A DNA stretch of 64,000 nt, from positions 2,184,501 through 2,248,500 of the forward strand of contig NZ_AP024484.1 of the NCBI RefSeq assembly GCF_017347605.1, written 5' to 3'. This document shows, in pieces, positions 18,592 through 27,741 of this stretch. Source of the DNA: Prevotella herbatica. GTDB taxonomy: Bacteria > Bacteroidota > Bacteroidia > Bacteroidales > Bacteroidaceae. A program made the position numbers and the translations under genes. Positions within the stretch are counted from its first letter, which is position 1. The number at the start of each line of letters is the position of its first letter. The notes below the pieces were generated by a model. The model saw only the letters and a program-made list of their open reading frames with translations. It was not told where the DNA came from and searched no databases.

Positions 18592-20109
18592 TTAATCATT
18601 TATTCTTTTAAATGCCAGAGGCAAATATTTGATTATATCACTTGCAATAAGACACTCTTTCCCTAGCTCATGTGCAGCAAGGTCACCTGCCAATCCATGC
18701 AGATACATTCCAACAATACAAGCGTCTTTTCTTGAGTATCCCCGTGCGAGAAGACCTGTTATTATTCCTGTCAGTACGTCTCCGCTACCAGCTGTTGCCA
18801 TTCCCGAATTACCCGTAGAATTAAATATCACGTTCCCGTCTGGTAAACAAAGTGCAGAATAATGTCCCTTTAGTATAATAAATGAGTGAAGATGTTCTGC
18901 CAATCGTCTTGCTTTAGATAGTCTTTCGTAACATCCGTTACTTATATTGCCATCTATGCGGTCAAACTCCTTTGGATGCGGTGTCATAATTATTTCTTGC
19001 GGTAACTGCTGCATCCACGCCCTGTGACTTCCTAAAATATTAAGAGCATCAGCATCAGCTACGATAGGACATTGAGCACGGCGCAACTGTGCTATAAGAG
19101 CAATAGCTGTTGTCTCGTTTTGTCCTATGCCTGGACCTATACCCAATACCTCAAAATCATCGGTGTCAACAGGTTCAGAATATATTGTTTCTTCCTGATC
19201 CAACTGCATAACAGCCTCAGGAACAGAAATCTGCAATATATCGTAATTGCGTTTTGGAGAATGCACTACTACTTTTCCTGCTCCGGATCTCAGACATGCT
19301 TTTGATGCAAGCACTGCAGCACCAGCCATACCATAACTTCCTGCAATAAGAAGAGCTGTTCCCATATTGCCTTTGTGGGCAAAGTCATTACGATCTTTTA
19401 TTCTTGTGCGTACATCGTTTTCCTCTAATACATAGTGTTGGCAGCATGTGTTGCCAATATACTCATGAGACAACCTTATATCCAGCACCCTTACTTCACC
19501 AAGGTATTGCTGACAATCAGCCAAAAGCATACATAGTTTAAGCTGTTGTAAGGTGAAAGTGATATCGGCTCGCATAATATTTTGTCTAATGTTGTATGTG
19601 TTGTCTTCTGCCATTAGTCCAGAAGGAAGGTCTATGCTTACAACTTTTGACTTGCTTTGGTTAATGTATCTTACCAATGATGCAAATCCACCGGCAAGAG
19701 GCTTATTTAATCCACTGCCGAATAATCCGTCAACAACAACTGTCTCTGCATCTAACTGTGGAGGGTCAAAATTGAGATTGATTTCATTAAAGGCCTTTAT
19801 ATGCTTACATTCAGCAATTTTTTTCTTGTTGTTTTCGCAATCGTCAGACAAATGGTTGTGTATATTAAAAAGATAAACACTCACCTGGTATCCGTTTTCA
19901 GCCATCATGCGTGCAACGGCAAGTGCATCACCTCCATTATTACCTGGACCGGCGAATACAACGAATGGTGTTTTTGTAGTCCAAATATTGGTGATAGCGT
20001 GTGTCAAAGCCTTTGCCGCTCTCTCCATAAGGTCGATAGAGGAAATAGGCTCATGCTCTATAGTATAATTGTCCAACTCATGTATTTGAGTACTATTAAA
20101 TATCTTCAT
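18592..20109 (-). CDS. nnr: Bifunctional NAD(P)H-hydrate epimerase / ADP-dependent dehydratase
   Basis: Encodes 505 aa, the usual length of the fused YjeF protein. It repairs hydrated NAD(P)H: the N-domain epimerises NAD(P)HX and the C-domain (ribokinase-like) dehydrates it with ADP. Motifs: VFAGPGNNGGDALAVARMM and VVDGLFGSGLNKPL in the N-domain; GIGPGIGQNETTAIAL, MTPHPKEFDRI, and NSGMATAGSGDVLTGIITGL in the C-domain. The start ATG at 20109 gives MKIFNSTQIHELDNYTIEHE, the conserved N-terminus. A longer reading frame upstream runs into the divergent hpt region and is rejected. A TATTTTTG -7 box lies only 7 nt upstream, implying an almost leaderless mRNA. Confidence 0.94.
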   Translation of the reverse strand: MKIFNSTQIHELDNYTIEHEPISSIDLMERAAKALTHAITNIWTTKTPFVVFAGPGNNGGDALAVARMMAENGYQVSVYLFNIHNHLSDDCENNKKKIAECKHIKAFNEINLNFDPPQLDAETVVVDGLFGSGLNKPLAGGFASLVRYINQSKSKVVSIDLPSGLMAEDNTYNIRQNIMRADITFTLQQLKLCMLLADCQQYLGEVRVLDIRLSHEYIGNTCCQHYVLEENDVRTRIKDRNDFAHKGNMGTALLIAGSYGMAGAAVLASKACLRSGAGKVVVHSPKRNYDILQISVPEAVMQLDQEETIYSEPVDTDDFEVLGIGPGIGQNETTAIALIAQLRRAQCPIVADADALNILGSHRAWMQQLPQEIIMTPHPKEFDRIDGNISNGCYERLSKARRLAEHLHSFIILKGHYSALCLPDGNVIFNSTGNSGMATAGSGDVLTGIITGLLARGYSRKDACIVGMYLHGLAGDLAAHELGKECLIASDIIKYLPLAFKRIND

Positions 20110-20116
20110 AATGCTG

Positions 20117-20176
20117 CAAAAATACAAAATTAATGCTAATCGGTAGGTATAGTTCCACATATTTTTAGTAATTTTG
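20117..20176. promoter_or_regulatory. Divergent nnr and hpt promoters
   Basis: Minus strand: TATTTTTG at 20124-20117 for nnr. Plus strand: TAATTTTG at 20169-20176, 24 nt before the hpt ATG at 20201. The two -7 boxes are about 45 bp apart, so the promoters probably share upstream DNA. Confidence 0.6.
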
Positions 20177-20200
20177 CAACAAAATATTTTAATTCGCACT

Positions 20201-20755
20201 ATGGACTTTGTTAAAATCAAGGACAAAACGTTTAAAACGTTTATTCCTGAATCCGAGATTCTGCAACGTGTAAAGGTTGTTGCTGAAAAGATCAACAAGG
20301 ATATGGATGGTAAAAACCCACTCTTGCTGGCTGTATTAAACGGTTCTTTTATATTTGCTGCGGACTTGATCCGCAATATAAATATTCCTTGTGAGATTTC
20401 TTTCGTTAAACTAGCTTCTTATCAAGGAACCACTTCAACGGGTAAGATAAAAGAGGTTATTGGTCTTAATGAGGATCTTTCTGGAAGAACAGTCATTATC
20501 GTTGAGGACATTGTTGATACAGGTTTCACTATGAAGAGCATGATAGAGAGCTTGGGTACACGTAATCCAGAGGCTATTCATATTTGTACTCTTCTATTCA
20601 AACCGGGAAAGCTTCAGGTGCCTCTAGATATAAAATATGCCGCAATGGAAATCCCTAACGACTTTATTGTTGGATATGGCTTGGATTATGATCAGCAGGG
20701 TCGCCAGCTTAGAGATATCTATACTGTTTGTGACGAAAAAGAAACAGCGAAATAA
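20201..20755 (+). CDS. hpt: Hypoxanthine phosphoribosyltransferase
   Basis: Encodes 184 aa. It salvages hypoxanthine/guanine to IMP/GMP using PRPP in the cytoplasm. The PRPP-binding motif is seen in TVIIVEDIVDTGFTMKSM. LLAVLNGSFIFAADLIRNI is the conserved N-terminal block, and FIVGYGLDYDQQGRQLRDI is the C-terminal substrate loop. Start ATG 20201 (MDFVKIKDKTF); an in-frame TTG at 20174 overlaps the -7 box. It is the first gene of a run hpt-adk-obg-pgeF, with 20 bp to adk. Confidence 0.95.
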   Translation: MDFVKIKDKTFKTFIPESEILQRVKVVAEKINKDMDGKNPLLLAVLNGSFIFAADLIRNINIPCEISFVKLASYQGTTSTGKIKEVIGLNEDLSGRTVIIVEDIVDTGFTMKSMIESLGTRNPEAIHICTLLFKPGKLQVPLDIKYAAMEIPNDFIVGYGLDYDQQGRQLRDIYTVCDEKETAK

Positions 20756-20775
20756 ATTATAATAATAAAAAACAG

Positions 20776-21354
20776 ATGAAGAATATTGTTATTTTCGGAG
20801 CTCCTGGTGCCGGTAAGGGTACTCAGAGTGACAAAATTATTGAGAAGTATGGTCTTGGACACATCTCTACTGGTGACGTGCTTCGTAATGAAATCAAGAA
20901 TGGTACAGAACTTGGCAAGACTGCTAAGGGATTTATTGACAACGGTCAGCTCATTCCTGATGAATTGATGGTTAATATCCTTGCAAGCGTTTATGATTCA
21001 TTCGGTACAGACCATAAGGGCGTAATTTTTGATGGTTTCCCACGCACAACTCCACAGGCTGAGGCTTTGAAGAAAATGCTTTCAGATCGTGGTCACAAAA
21101 TTGCTGCAATGATAGAACTAGATGTTCCTGAGGAGGAACTGATGGCTCGCCTCATCAACCGTGGTAAAGAAAGTGGACGTAGTGATGATAACGAAGAGAC
21201 AATAAAGAAGCGTCTAAACGTTTATCACACACAGACTTCTCCACTAATCGACTGGTATGAGAAGGAAGGTGTACACTATCATGTAAAGGGTATCGGAACT
21301 TTAGAGGAAATCTTCGGACGTGTTTCTGACGTTATTGATAACCTTGCTGATTAA
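20776..21354 (+). CDS. adk: Adenylate kinase
   Basis: Encodes 192 aa. It interconverts ATP + AMP and 2 ADP. P-loop GAPGAGKGTQ, AMP-site HISTGDVLRNEI and FDGFPRTTPQAEAL, LID arginine in RLINRGKESGRSDDN, and the C-terminal KKRLNVYHTQTSPLIDWYE are all present. The LID is of the short type, without the four-Cys zinc site. It lies 20 bp after hpt and 18 bp before obg. Confidence 0.97.
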   Translation: MKNIVIFGAPGAGKGTQSDKIIEKYGLGHISTGDVLRNEIKNGTELGKTAKGFIDNGQLIPDELMVNILASVYDSFGTDHKGVIFDGFPRTTPQAEALKKMLSDRGHKIAAMIELDVPEEELMARLINRGKESGRSDDNEETIKKRLNVYHTQTSPLIDWYEKEGVHYHVKGIGTLEEIFGRVSDVIDNLAD

Positions 21355-21372
21355 TTAAATTAAAACAAAATA

Positions 21373-22548
21373 ATGGCTGAATCCAATTTCGTTGACTACG
21401 TTAAGATTTATTGCCGCTCTGGTAAGGGCGGAAGAGGCTCCATGCATTTACGTCATGTGAAATACCAATATAACGGCGGTCCTGACGGCGGTGATGGCGG
21501 ACATGGTGGAAGCGTATATTTAAGAGGTAATCATAATTACTGGACATTGCTTCATTTGAAGTATCAGCGCCACGTGGCTGCTGAGCATGGGGGCAATGGC
21601 AGTAGCGACAAATGTCACGGTACCGATGGTAAGAACTTCTATATTGATGTACCTTGCGGTACCGTGGTATATAATGCAGAAACAGGTAAGTATATCTGTG
21701 ATGTATCTTATGATGGGCAGGAAGTGCTTTTGTTGAAAGGTGGTCGTGGTGGACTTGGTAATTTCCAGTTCCGTACGTCTACTAATCAAGCTCCACGATA
21801 TGCACAGCCAGGAGAACCTATGGAGGAGATGAATATCATCCTTGAATTAAAACTCCTTGCTGATGTAGGTCTTGTTGGATTACCTAACGCAGGTAAATCT
21901 ACTTTGCTTTCTTCGTTGTCAAGTGCTCGTCCCAAAATAGCTAATTATCCTTTCACGACATTGGAACCTTCTTTGGGTATTGTCGCATATCATGATAATA
22001 AGTCGTTTGTGATGGCTGATATCCCTGGTATTATAGAGGGCGCAAGTGAAGGCAAGGGACTTGGACTTAGATTCCTTAGACATATTGAGCGCAACTCTCT
22101 GTTCCTGTTTATGGTTCCTGGTGACACTGAAGACATCAAGCACGAATATGAAGTATTGCTTAATGAACTCAAAAAGTTTAATCCTGAAATGCTTGATAAA
22201 CACCGCGTGTTAGCTGTTACAAAGTGTGACTTGCTAGACGATGAGCTTATTGAAATGTTGAAAGAAACTTTACCAGATTCTCTTCCGGTAGTGTTTATTT
22301 CTTCTGTCACAGGATTTGGACTAAATGAGCTTAAGGACATATTGTGGCGCGAGCTCAATAGCGAAAGCAATAAGTTGCAGGAAATAGTTTCAGAAGATAC
22401 TCTTGTACATCGTGATAAGGATATGGCTGTATTTGCTGATGAAATTCATGCAGAAGGTGCAGATGAGGAAGACTTAGAGTTTGTTGATGATGATGATATC
22501 GAAGATCTTGATGACTTCGAATATGATGACAATAAAGATGCGGAATGA
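21373..22548 (+). CDS. obgE: Obg family GTPase
   Basis: Encodes 391 aa. It is a ribosome-associated GTPase involved in 50S assembly and growth control. The glycine-rich Obg fold occupies about 1-160 ([32 protein letters not shown]). The G domain follows: G1 [11 protein letters not shown], switch I TTLEP, G3 [16 protein letters not shown], and G4 TKCD. The C-terminal tail is strongly acidic ([19 protein letters not shown]), as in other Bacteroidetes Obg proteins. Its stop overlaps the start of the next gene by 4 bp (ATGA). Confidence 0.96.
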   Translation: MAESNFVDYVKIYCRSGKGGRGSMHLRHVKYQYNGGPDGGDGGHGGSVYLRGNHNYWTLLHLKYQRHVAAEHGGNGSSDKCHGTDGKNFYIDVPCGTVVYNAETGKYICDVSYDGQEVLLLKGGRGGLGNFQFRTSTNQAPRYAQPGEPMEEMNIILELKLLADVGLVGLPNAGKSTLLSSLSSARPKIANYPFTTLEPSLGIVAYHDNKSFVMADIPGIIEGASEGKGLGLRFLRHIERNSLFLFMVPGDTEDIKHEYEVLLNELKKFNPEMLDKHRVLAVTKCDLLDDELIEMLKETLPDSLPVVFISSVTGFGLNELKDILWRELNSESNKLQEIVSEDTLVHRDKDMAVFADEIHAEGADEEDLEFVDDDDIEDLDDFEYDDNKDAE

Positions 22549-23327
22549 TTAAGCCTGTATTGAAATATTATAATATCGCCGATTGTGTAAAAGCTTTCAG
22601 TTCTACTCGAAAGGGTGGGGTAAGCAAAGCAGAATTCGGTGAGTTTAATATTAATGGTTTCTGCGGTGACGATGATGCGTGTATTGCAGAAAACAAAAAG
22701 GCTTTGGCTGAAGAACTTTGTATTGGTGTTGAGGATATCATCATACCTCACCAGATTCATAGAATTGAATGTCGCACCATCGCTCCTGAGTTTTTTAGTA
22801 TGCCAGAAAGTGTTCGCAAGATGCTTCTTGAGGGAGTGGATTGTGTGCTTACTGATATCAAAAACTTATGTATCGGAGTTTCTACAGCAGATTGCATTCC
22901 TATTCTTCTTTATGATGATGAACACCATGCCATAGCTGCAGTGCATGCAGGGTGGCGTGGAACTCTCAATCGTATTGCGCATCGTGCCATAGTGGAAATG
23001 TGCAATGTGTATAAATCTTATCCTTCACGCATTAAAGCCGTGATAGGACCTGGTATATCTATGGAAAACTTTGAAGTTGGCGATGAGGTCTATCAACAGT
23101 TTGAAGCTGTTGGATTCAATATGCCACTTATTTCCAAGAAGTACGAAAAATGGCATATCAATCTTCCTGAATGTAATCATATTCAATTAAGGGAAGCTGG
23201 ACTTAAAGATGAAAATATCTTGATGTCTGGAATATGTACTTTCTCTCGCTCCGAGGATTATTTCTCAGCCCGCAAGCTTGGACAGCATTCGGGAAGAATA
23301 TTCTCTGGAATTATGATTTCTGAATAG
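22545..23327 (+). CDS. pgeF: YfiH/PgeF family multicopper-fold enzyme (laccase domain)
   Basis: Encodes 260 aa. Family members bind zinc and have been described as purine nucleoside phosphorylase/adenosine deaminase-like enzymes and as a peptidoglycan-editing factor (PgeF). Metal-site motifs are present: [10 protein letters not shown] (His), [12 protein letters not shown] (Cys), and [15 protein letters not shown] (His). Conserved ending: [21 protein letters not shown] overlap with obg implies translational coupling. The exact physiological role is not settled for the family, so the symbol is tentative. Confidence 0.88.
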   Translation: MIKPVLKYYNIADCVKAFSSTRKGGVSKAEFGEFNINGFCGDDDACIAENKKALAEELCIGVEDIIIPHQIHRIECRTIAPEFFSMPESVRKMLLEGVDCVLTDIKNLCIGVSTADCIPILLYDDEHHAIAAVHAGWRGTLNRIAHRAIVEMCNVYKSYPSRIKAVIGPGISMENFEVGDEVYQQFEAVGFNMPLISKKYEKWHINLPECNHIQLREAGLKDENILMSGICTFSRSEDYFSARKLGQHSGRIFSGIMISE

Positions 23328-23394
23328 CCGGTTGTGTCAATCCGCTTTCAGAAAGAGCTATAACTCTTTTAAATTTAACCTTTGATGAATCTTT

Positions 23395-24522
23395 ATGAAT
23401 TTCAATTTGAAACACTTTTTACTGGGCGTTTCTCTCATAGTGACAATGTCTGCTATGACCCCGGCAAAAAAAACTTTCTCTGCTGCTGAACAGCAACAGA
23501 TTGCTATTCCTACGTCTGGACTTTTTGATCGTTCTAATGCTTTTAGCATCGATTTTAGTGCAATTAAAAGTAATGGCTATTCTTTTCCATTGCCAGTTGG
23601 TAAGGTGAAAGTAGTTGATGACAATCAGGCACTTGAGATTTCTACTTCTGCTGGTGATGCTGTTAAGGCTATGTTTGGCGGTGTCGTTCGTTTATCACGA
23701 AACGTTAATGGATCTGGAAATGTTGTTGTTGTTAGACATGACAACGGCATAGAGACAGTTTATGCTAATAATGCTCAGAATATGGTTACTGTTGGACAGC
23801 GTGTAAAGGCAGGGCAAACTGTGGCTATCGTCGGCTCAGATGCAGGTCGTACATATTGCAAGTTCAGTTTGATGGTTAATGGTGGTAGAATTAATCCAAA
23901 GACTTTCATTGACTTGAATAGTCATACGCTCCGCAAGCAGACTGTCTTGTGCAAGAAAAATGGAACTTATGTAGATGTATCTGTTATTGAAAATTCAGAA
24001 AAACAGCCTAAGGATGTTAAAGACATAATTGTCTCTGATAATGATGACAAAATTGATTTTACGGGTATGCCAAAATCAGAATGGGCTTATCCATTACCTG
24101 GAAGTCACGTGATAAGTCCCTTCGGTGGTGCCCGTCATCATCCAGGTATTGACCTGAAGACACGACCTAATGATAATATCTGTGCTGCTTTCGACGGAGT
24201 CGTTATTATGGCAGGTAATTATTTTGGATATGGCAATTGCATCAAAATTAAACATAACAATGGACTTGTGACTTTGTATGGTCATCAATCACGTAATTTA
24301 GTGAAGAATGGTGAGAAAGTCAAGGCTGGACAAATCATAGGACTTACAGGTAGAACAGGACGCGCTACTACTGAGCATTTACATTTTGAGGTATTCTTCA
24401 AGGGACACAGATTAGATCCTTCTTCTATATTTGACACCGCTAATAAGTCTTTGCAGCAAATCACGCTTACCTGTAAAAATGGTGTTGTGAAAACTCAGCG
24501 TAATTACTTCGCAAAAAAATAG
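23395..24522 (+). CDS. M23 family metallopeptidase with a degenerate second LytM domain
   Basis: Encodes 375 aa, signal peptide 1-24, so exported. The C-terminal LytM domain (about 225-345) has all zinc/catalytic residues: ARHHPGIDLKT (HxxxD), LVTLYGHQS (His) and TEHLHFEVFFKGH (HxH). It would cut peptidoglycan cross-links. The first half (about 60-170) is a second LytM-like copy: SAGDAVKAMFGGVVRLSRNV parallels NDNICAAFDGVVIMAGNY, and VGQRVKAGQTVAIVG parallels NGEKVKAGQIIGLTG. In this copy the metal residues are missing (EISTSAGD, YANNAQ, CKFSLMVNG), so it probably binds or regulates rather than cuts. It lies 67 bp after pgeF and ends at a bidirectional terminator. Confidence 0.9.
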   Translation: MNFNLKHFLLGVSLIVTMSAMTPAKKTFSAAEQQQIAIPTSGLFDRSNAFSIDFSAIKSNGYSFPLPVGKVKVVDDNQALEISTSAGDAVKAMFGGVVRLSRNVNGSGNVVVVRHDNGIETVYANNAQNMVTVGQRVKAGQTVAIVGSDAGRTYCKFSLMVNGGRINPKTFIDLNSHTLRKQTVLCKKNGTYVDVSVIENSEKQPKDVKDIIVSDNDDKIDFTGMPKSEWAYPLPGSHVISPFGGARHHPGIDLKTRPNDNICAAFDGVVIMAGNYFGYGNCIKIKHNNGLVTLYGHQSRNLVKNGEKVKAGQIIGLTGRTGRATTEHLHFEVFFKGHRLDPSSIFDTANKSLQQITLTCKNGVVKTQRNYFAKK

Positions 24523-24555
24523 ATAAATTAGATCCTTCTGATTTATTACTATCAA

Positions 24556-24590
24556 TAAAAAAAAAGCTCCTTCATAAAAGGAGCTTTTCT
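24556..24590. terminator. Bidirectional terminator
   Basis: AAAAGCTCCTT (24562-24572) / AAGGAGCTTTT (24578-24588), 11-bp stem, A-rich on one side and T-rich on the other. It serves the convergent M23 gene and the basic small protein. Confidence 0.9.
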
Positions 24591-24595
24591 TATTT

Positions 24596-24781
24596 CTACT
24601 TGTGTCTGGTGGCTCTTTGTTCGCGGTATTTCGCCTTTTGGCGAGCGCTTCCTGAACCATGAGCGCCGGTAATGTACTTTTTCTTTTTGGCTTTAGTCTT
24701 CACTTTTTCTTCTTTTGGTTCACCACTAGAAGGTTTTTTAAAGACTATACCTTGCTCGATAATTTCGTCGATATCACTCAT
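24596..24781 (-). CDS. Small lysine-rich conserved-type protein
   Basis: Encodes 61 aa and is highly basic in its second half (KVKTKAKKKKYITGAHGSGS, then RQKAKYREQRATRHK). There is no signal peptide or membrane helix. It starts 9 bp after the stop of the AICAR transformylase gene on the same strand and ends right at the terminator, which argues that it is a real second cistron. Function is unknown. The composition suggests nucleic-acid or ribosome binding, but this is inference. Confidence 0.6.
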   Translation of the reverse strand: MSDIDEIIEQGIVFKKPSSGEPKEEKVKTKAKKKKYITGAHGSGSARQKAKYREQRATRHK

Positions 24782-24790
24782 ATATTTATT

Positions 24791-25972
24791 TTAATGATGG
24801 AATAAGCGTACTCCAGTGAATGACATTGTTATGCCATACTTATCGCATGTATCAATAACATTGTCATCACGTATAGAGCCACCTGCTTGCGCGATATATT
24901 CTACACCGCTCTTGTGGGCACGCTCTATGTTGTCTCCAAATGGGAAGAATGCATCGCTTCCAAGTGCCACTTTTGTATTTTGGGCAATCCATGCTTTCTT
25001 TTCTTCCATTGTGAACACTTCTGGCTTTTCTGTAAAGAACATCTGCCATGTTCCGTCACGTAGCACGTCATCATGCTCTTCGCTTATATAAACGTCTATT
25101 GTATTATCACGGTCAGCACGACGTATTCCTTCTTTGAAAGGAAGGTTCATCACCTTTGGTGCTTGACGCAACCACCATGTATCAGCTTTGCTTCCTGCAA
25201 GGCGAGTACAGTGAATACGACTTTGTTGTCCCGCACCGATACCAATAGCTTGACCGTCTTTTACGTAGCATACAGAATTGCTCTGTGTGTATTTAAGTGT
25301 AATAAGCGCAATGATTAAATCGCGTTTTGCCTCTTCGCTGTAAGTCTTATTCTTAGTAGGAATGTTCTCAAATAGTTTTGGATCATCCAGCTTTATTTCA
25401 TTACGTCCTTGCTCAAAAGTTATTCCAAATACTTGCTTGTGCTCTATTGGAGTTGGCTTGTATTCTGGATCAATCTTTATCACATTGTATGTGCCTTTGC
25501 GCTTATCCTTCAAAATCTCAATTGCTTCAGGAGTGTAATCAGGTGCGATAACACCGTCACTTACTTCTCGTTTCAATAGAGTTGCTGTTGCTGCATCGCA
25601 TGTGTCGCTTAGTGCAACAAAGTCTCCGTATGAACACATGCGGTCTGCTCCGCGTGCACGTGCATAGGCGCATGCCAATGGTGTAAGAGGAATCTTTACG
25701 TCGTCAACGAAATAGATTTTCTTTAATGTATCGCTGAGAGGCAAACCGATAGCTGCTCCTGCTGGTGATACATGTTTAAAACTTGCTGCTGCTGGCAGAC
25801 CAGTAGCTTCTTTAAGTTCCTTTACTAATTGCCAGCTGTTTAGTGCATCAAGGAAATTGATGTAGCCAGGGCGACCGTTAATGACTTCGATTGGTAATTC
25901 ACCTTCTTCCATATATATTCTGGAAGGTTTCTGATTGGGATTACATCCGTACTTTAAAGCTAATTCTTTCAT
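24791..25972 (-). CDS. Stand-alone AICAR transformylase (no IMP cyclohydrolase domain)
   Basis: Encodes 393 aa. It corresponds to the formyltransferase half of PurH, transferring a formyl group from 10-formyl-THF to AICAR in purine synthesis. Catalytic Lys-His is seen in AASFKHVSPAGAAIG; other blocks are YARARGADRMCSYGDFVALS, LKYTQSNSVCYVKDGQAIG, GQQSRIHCTRLAGSKADTWW, SDAFFPFGDNIERAHKSGV and the terminal RLFHH. These resemble the transformylase part of animal ATIC more than E. coli PurH as I remember them. The N-terminal MGS-like cyclohydrolase domain is absent, so IMP closure must be encoded elsewhere. Confidence 0.9.
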   Translation of the reverse strand: MKELALKYGCNPNQKPSRIYMEEGELPIEVINGRPGYINFLDALNSWQLVKELKEATGLPAAASFKHVSPAGAAIGLPLSDTLKKIYFVDDVKIPLTPLACAYARARGADRMCSYGDFVALSDTCDAATATLLKREVSDGVIAPDYTPEAIEILKDKRKGTYNVIKIDPEYKPTPIEHKQVFGITFEQGRNEIKLDDPKLFENIPTKNKTYSEEAKRDLIIALITLKYTQSNSVCYVKDGQAIGIGAGQQSRIHCTRLAGSKADTWWLRQAPKVMNLPFKEGIRRADRDNTIDVYISEEHDDVLRDGTWQMFFTEKPEVFTMEEKKAWIAQNTKVALGSDAFFPFGDNIERAHKSGVEYIAQAGGSIRDDNVIDTCDKYGITMSFTGVRLFHH

Positions 25973-25997
25973 TCTTGAGGGTTAATTAAACTTTTTG

Positions 25998-26029
25998 CAA
26001 AGATAATCATATTTTTTTTATTACCTTTG
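25998..26029. promoter_or_regulatory. Divergent promoters for AICAR transformylase and a small DNA-binding protein
   Basis: Minus-strand TATCTTTG at 26005-25998 and plus-strand TACCTTTG at 26022-26029. The boxes lie back to back within 32 bp, so the two promoters probably interfere or are co-regulated. Confidence 0.65.
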
Positions 26030-26055
26030 CAACTTGGAAATTATTTCGTTAGGTT

Positions 26056-26337
26056 ATGAAACGTAAAATTGGTTTCCTACTTAAGGAAGTGGGAACAAAA
26101 CTTGTAGAGAAAGCGAAGATTGGTAATGACTTTGAGAAGATGTCACTCTTTTTCTCTCAGCACCACATCAATCTCAAGTCATCTTCGTTGAAGAAGATTT
26201 GGCATTATCTTTATGGTGCCGAAAAACCTTCTCGTGAAACCTTGGATAGACTGGCATTGTTTGCCGGATTCCAGGATTGGGAAAGTTTAAAGGATACTTT
26301 TTTAGATGATGAGAAGAAAACAAAAACAAAGGAATAA
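26056..26337 (+). CDS. Small putative DNA-binding protein
   Basis: Encodes 93 aa. The C-terminal half, SLKKIWHYLYGAEKPSRETL followed by DRLALFAGFQDWESLKD, looks like the small helical domain seen in many Bacteroidetes proteins, with a K-x-T-L-D-x-[IL]-A-x-[FY]-x-G-F-x-x-W pattern thought to be HTH-like. The tail is lysine-rich. It has its own promoter, divergent from the AICAR transformylase, and ends at a terminator shared with rplS. A regulatory role is plausible but unproven. Confidence 0.65.
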   Translation: MKRKIGFLLKEVGTKLVEKAKIGNDFEKMSLFFSQHHINLKSSSLKKIWHYLYGAEKPSRETLDRLALFAGFQDWESLKDTFLDDEKKTKTKE

Positions 26338-26374
26338 AAAAAGAGGTTATGCTTTATGCATGACCTCTTTTTAT
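26336..26374. terminator. Bidirectional terminator between the small gene and rplS
   Basis: AAAAAGAGGTTATGC / GCATGACCTCTTTTT stem-loop, with A and T runs on opposite sides. It sits between convergent genes. Confidence 0.88.
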
Positions 26375-26397
26375 TTCTTCTCTGAAGATTCTCAGGA

Positions 26398-26757
26398 TTA
26401 TTCTCCTTTAACAGTTCTCTTCTCAGCAATACGAGCTTTCTTACCTGTAAGCTTGCGAAGATAGTACAACTTAGCGCGACGAACTTTACCACGCTTGTTT
26501 ACTTCAATTGAATCGATGTTTGGTGACTCCATTGGGAAGATACGCTCTACACCAATTGTTCCTGACATCTTACGAACTGTGAAACGTTTTTTCTCACCAT
26601 GGCCTGAAATCTTGATTACAACACCACGGTAGAGCTGGATACGCTCTTTTGAACCCTCGATAATTTTGTAAGCGACTGTGATTGTGTCACCAGAGTTGAA
26701 CTTAGGTAACTCTTTGCCGGTTGCAAATGCTTCTTCAGCAACTTTAATTAAATTCAT
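26398..26757 (-). CDS. rplS: 50S ribosomal protein L19
   Basis: Encodes 119 aa, normal length. Family blocks: [60 protein letters not shown] and [16 protein letters not shown]19 sits at the 30S-50S interface. The gene is transcribed alone here, not with rpsP-rimM-trmD, which is usual in Bacteroidetes. Confidence 0.97.
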   Translation of the reverse strand: MNLIKVAEEAFATGKELPKFNSGDTITVAYKIIEGSKERIQLYRGVVIKISGHGEKKRFTVRKMSGTIGVERIFPMESPNIDSIEVNKRGKVRRAKLYYLRKLTGKKARIAEKRTVKGE

Positions 26758-26848
26758 TTCTTATAATTAAATATGTTTATCGTCCAACGAAACTTAGCAT
26801 GCAACACTTCTGCAGCCAGCGGTTTCGCCGAAAAGCTGTGCAAAGTTA
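26758..26848 (-). promoter_or_regulatory. rplS promoter and about 77-nt leader
   Basis: -7 box TAACTTTG at 26848-26841 (minus strand). In the transcribed leader CGAAAC can pair with GTTTCG about 30 nt later. A leader hairpin of this kind could mediate ribosomal-protein feedback, but only the pairing is seen. Confidence 0.45.
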
Positions 26849-26960
26849 CAAAAAAGCTGAGACTTACTGTTGCTATCTATGAAGTTTTTTTTGAATTTAA
26901 CAATATTTCTTCTTTTTCTCATACAAAATAACTACCTTTGTAACAGTTAATTACAAACTT

Positions 26961-27725
26961 ATGTACAAGAAATTATTACTGTTTTTTATAGTTCCTGCAG
27001 TTATAAGTGTGTCTTCTTGCAGGCAACATTATGAGTTGACCGACATTAGTCGTAGTCGTATTTTGATTGATAGTTGCTATGATGTTTCTCCTGATAAGGA
27101 GGCGCAGGCTTTCCTTGCTCCTTATCAACATAAGGTAGATAGCATTATGAGTCCTGTTGTTGGTGAAACGGCTGAATATTTATATTCGCATAAACCAGAG
27201 AGCCCGTTATCTAATCTTCTTGCTGACATTTTGCTATGGGGTGGAAAAGGATTTAACGAGAAAGTTGATTTTGCTTTATATAATGTTGGTGGTATACGAG
27301 CAGCATTTGCTAAAGGCAAAGTTACTTATGGTGATGTTGTTGATGTAGCTCCTTTTGAAAACAAAATTTGCTTTTTGTCGCTTACCGGTTCTAAAGTTCG
27401 TGAGTTATTCAGCGAGGTTGCTAAGTTGGGCGGTGAAGGTTTAAGCCATGGCGTTAATTTGGTTATTTCAAAAGATGGTAGACTTCTTGAGGCAAGCATT
27501 AATGGAAAGGTACTTGATGATAATGCCACTTATCGTGTAGCCACTCTTGACTATCTTGCTCAGGGCAATGATGGTTTGGATGCATTCAAATATGGAACTG
27601 ATGTTGTCTCTCCAAAAGGGAATAATAATAATGTGAGATTTATCATTATGGATTATTTCCGTGATAAAATGGCTCAAGGTATAGCTGTTGATTCTAAGGT
27701 AGAGGGCAGAGTTATTGTAAAATAA
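26961..27725 (+). CDS. 5'-nucleotidase C-terminal-domain lipoprotein
   Basis: Encodes 254 aa. Lipobox VSVSSC (Cys20). The body matches the substrate-binding C-terminal domain of UshA-type nucleotidases: ESPLSNLLADILLWGG, DFALYNVGGIRAAFAKGKVT, GDVVDVAPFENKI and YRVATLDYLAQGNDGLDAF. The catalytic metallophosphoesterase domain is missing here but is encoded by the next gene, 16 bp downstream. Together they probably form a split periplasmic or surface nucleotidase. Confidence 0.88.
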   Translation: MYKKLLLFFIVPAVISVSSCRQHYELTDISRSRILIDSCYDVSPDKEAQAFLAPYQHKVDSIMSPVVGETAEYLYSHKPESPLSNLLADILLWGGKGFNEKVDFALYNVGGIRAAFAKGKVTYGDVVDVAPFENKICFLSLTGSKVRELFSEVAKLGGEGLSHGVNLVISKDGRLLEASINGKVLDDNATYRVATLDYLAQGNDGLDAFKYGTDVVSPKGNNNNVRFIIMDYFRDKMAQGIAVDSKVEGRVIVK

Positions 27726-27741
27726 TGTTTGATTGATAAAA

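Noticed and set aside
20110..20376. N-terminal extension of nnr by 89 codons
   Set aside because: It would cross the divergent promoters and overlap hpt; the conserved YjeF N-terminus begins at 20109.
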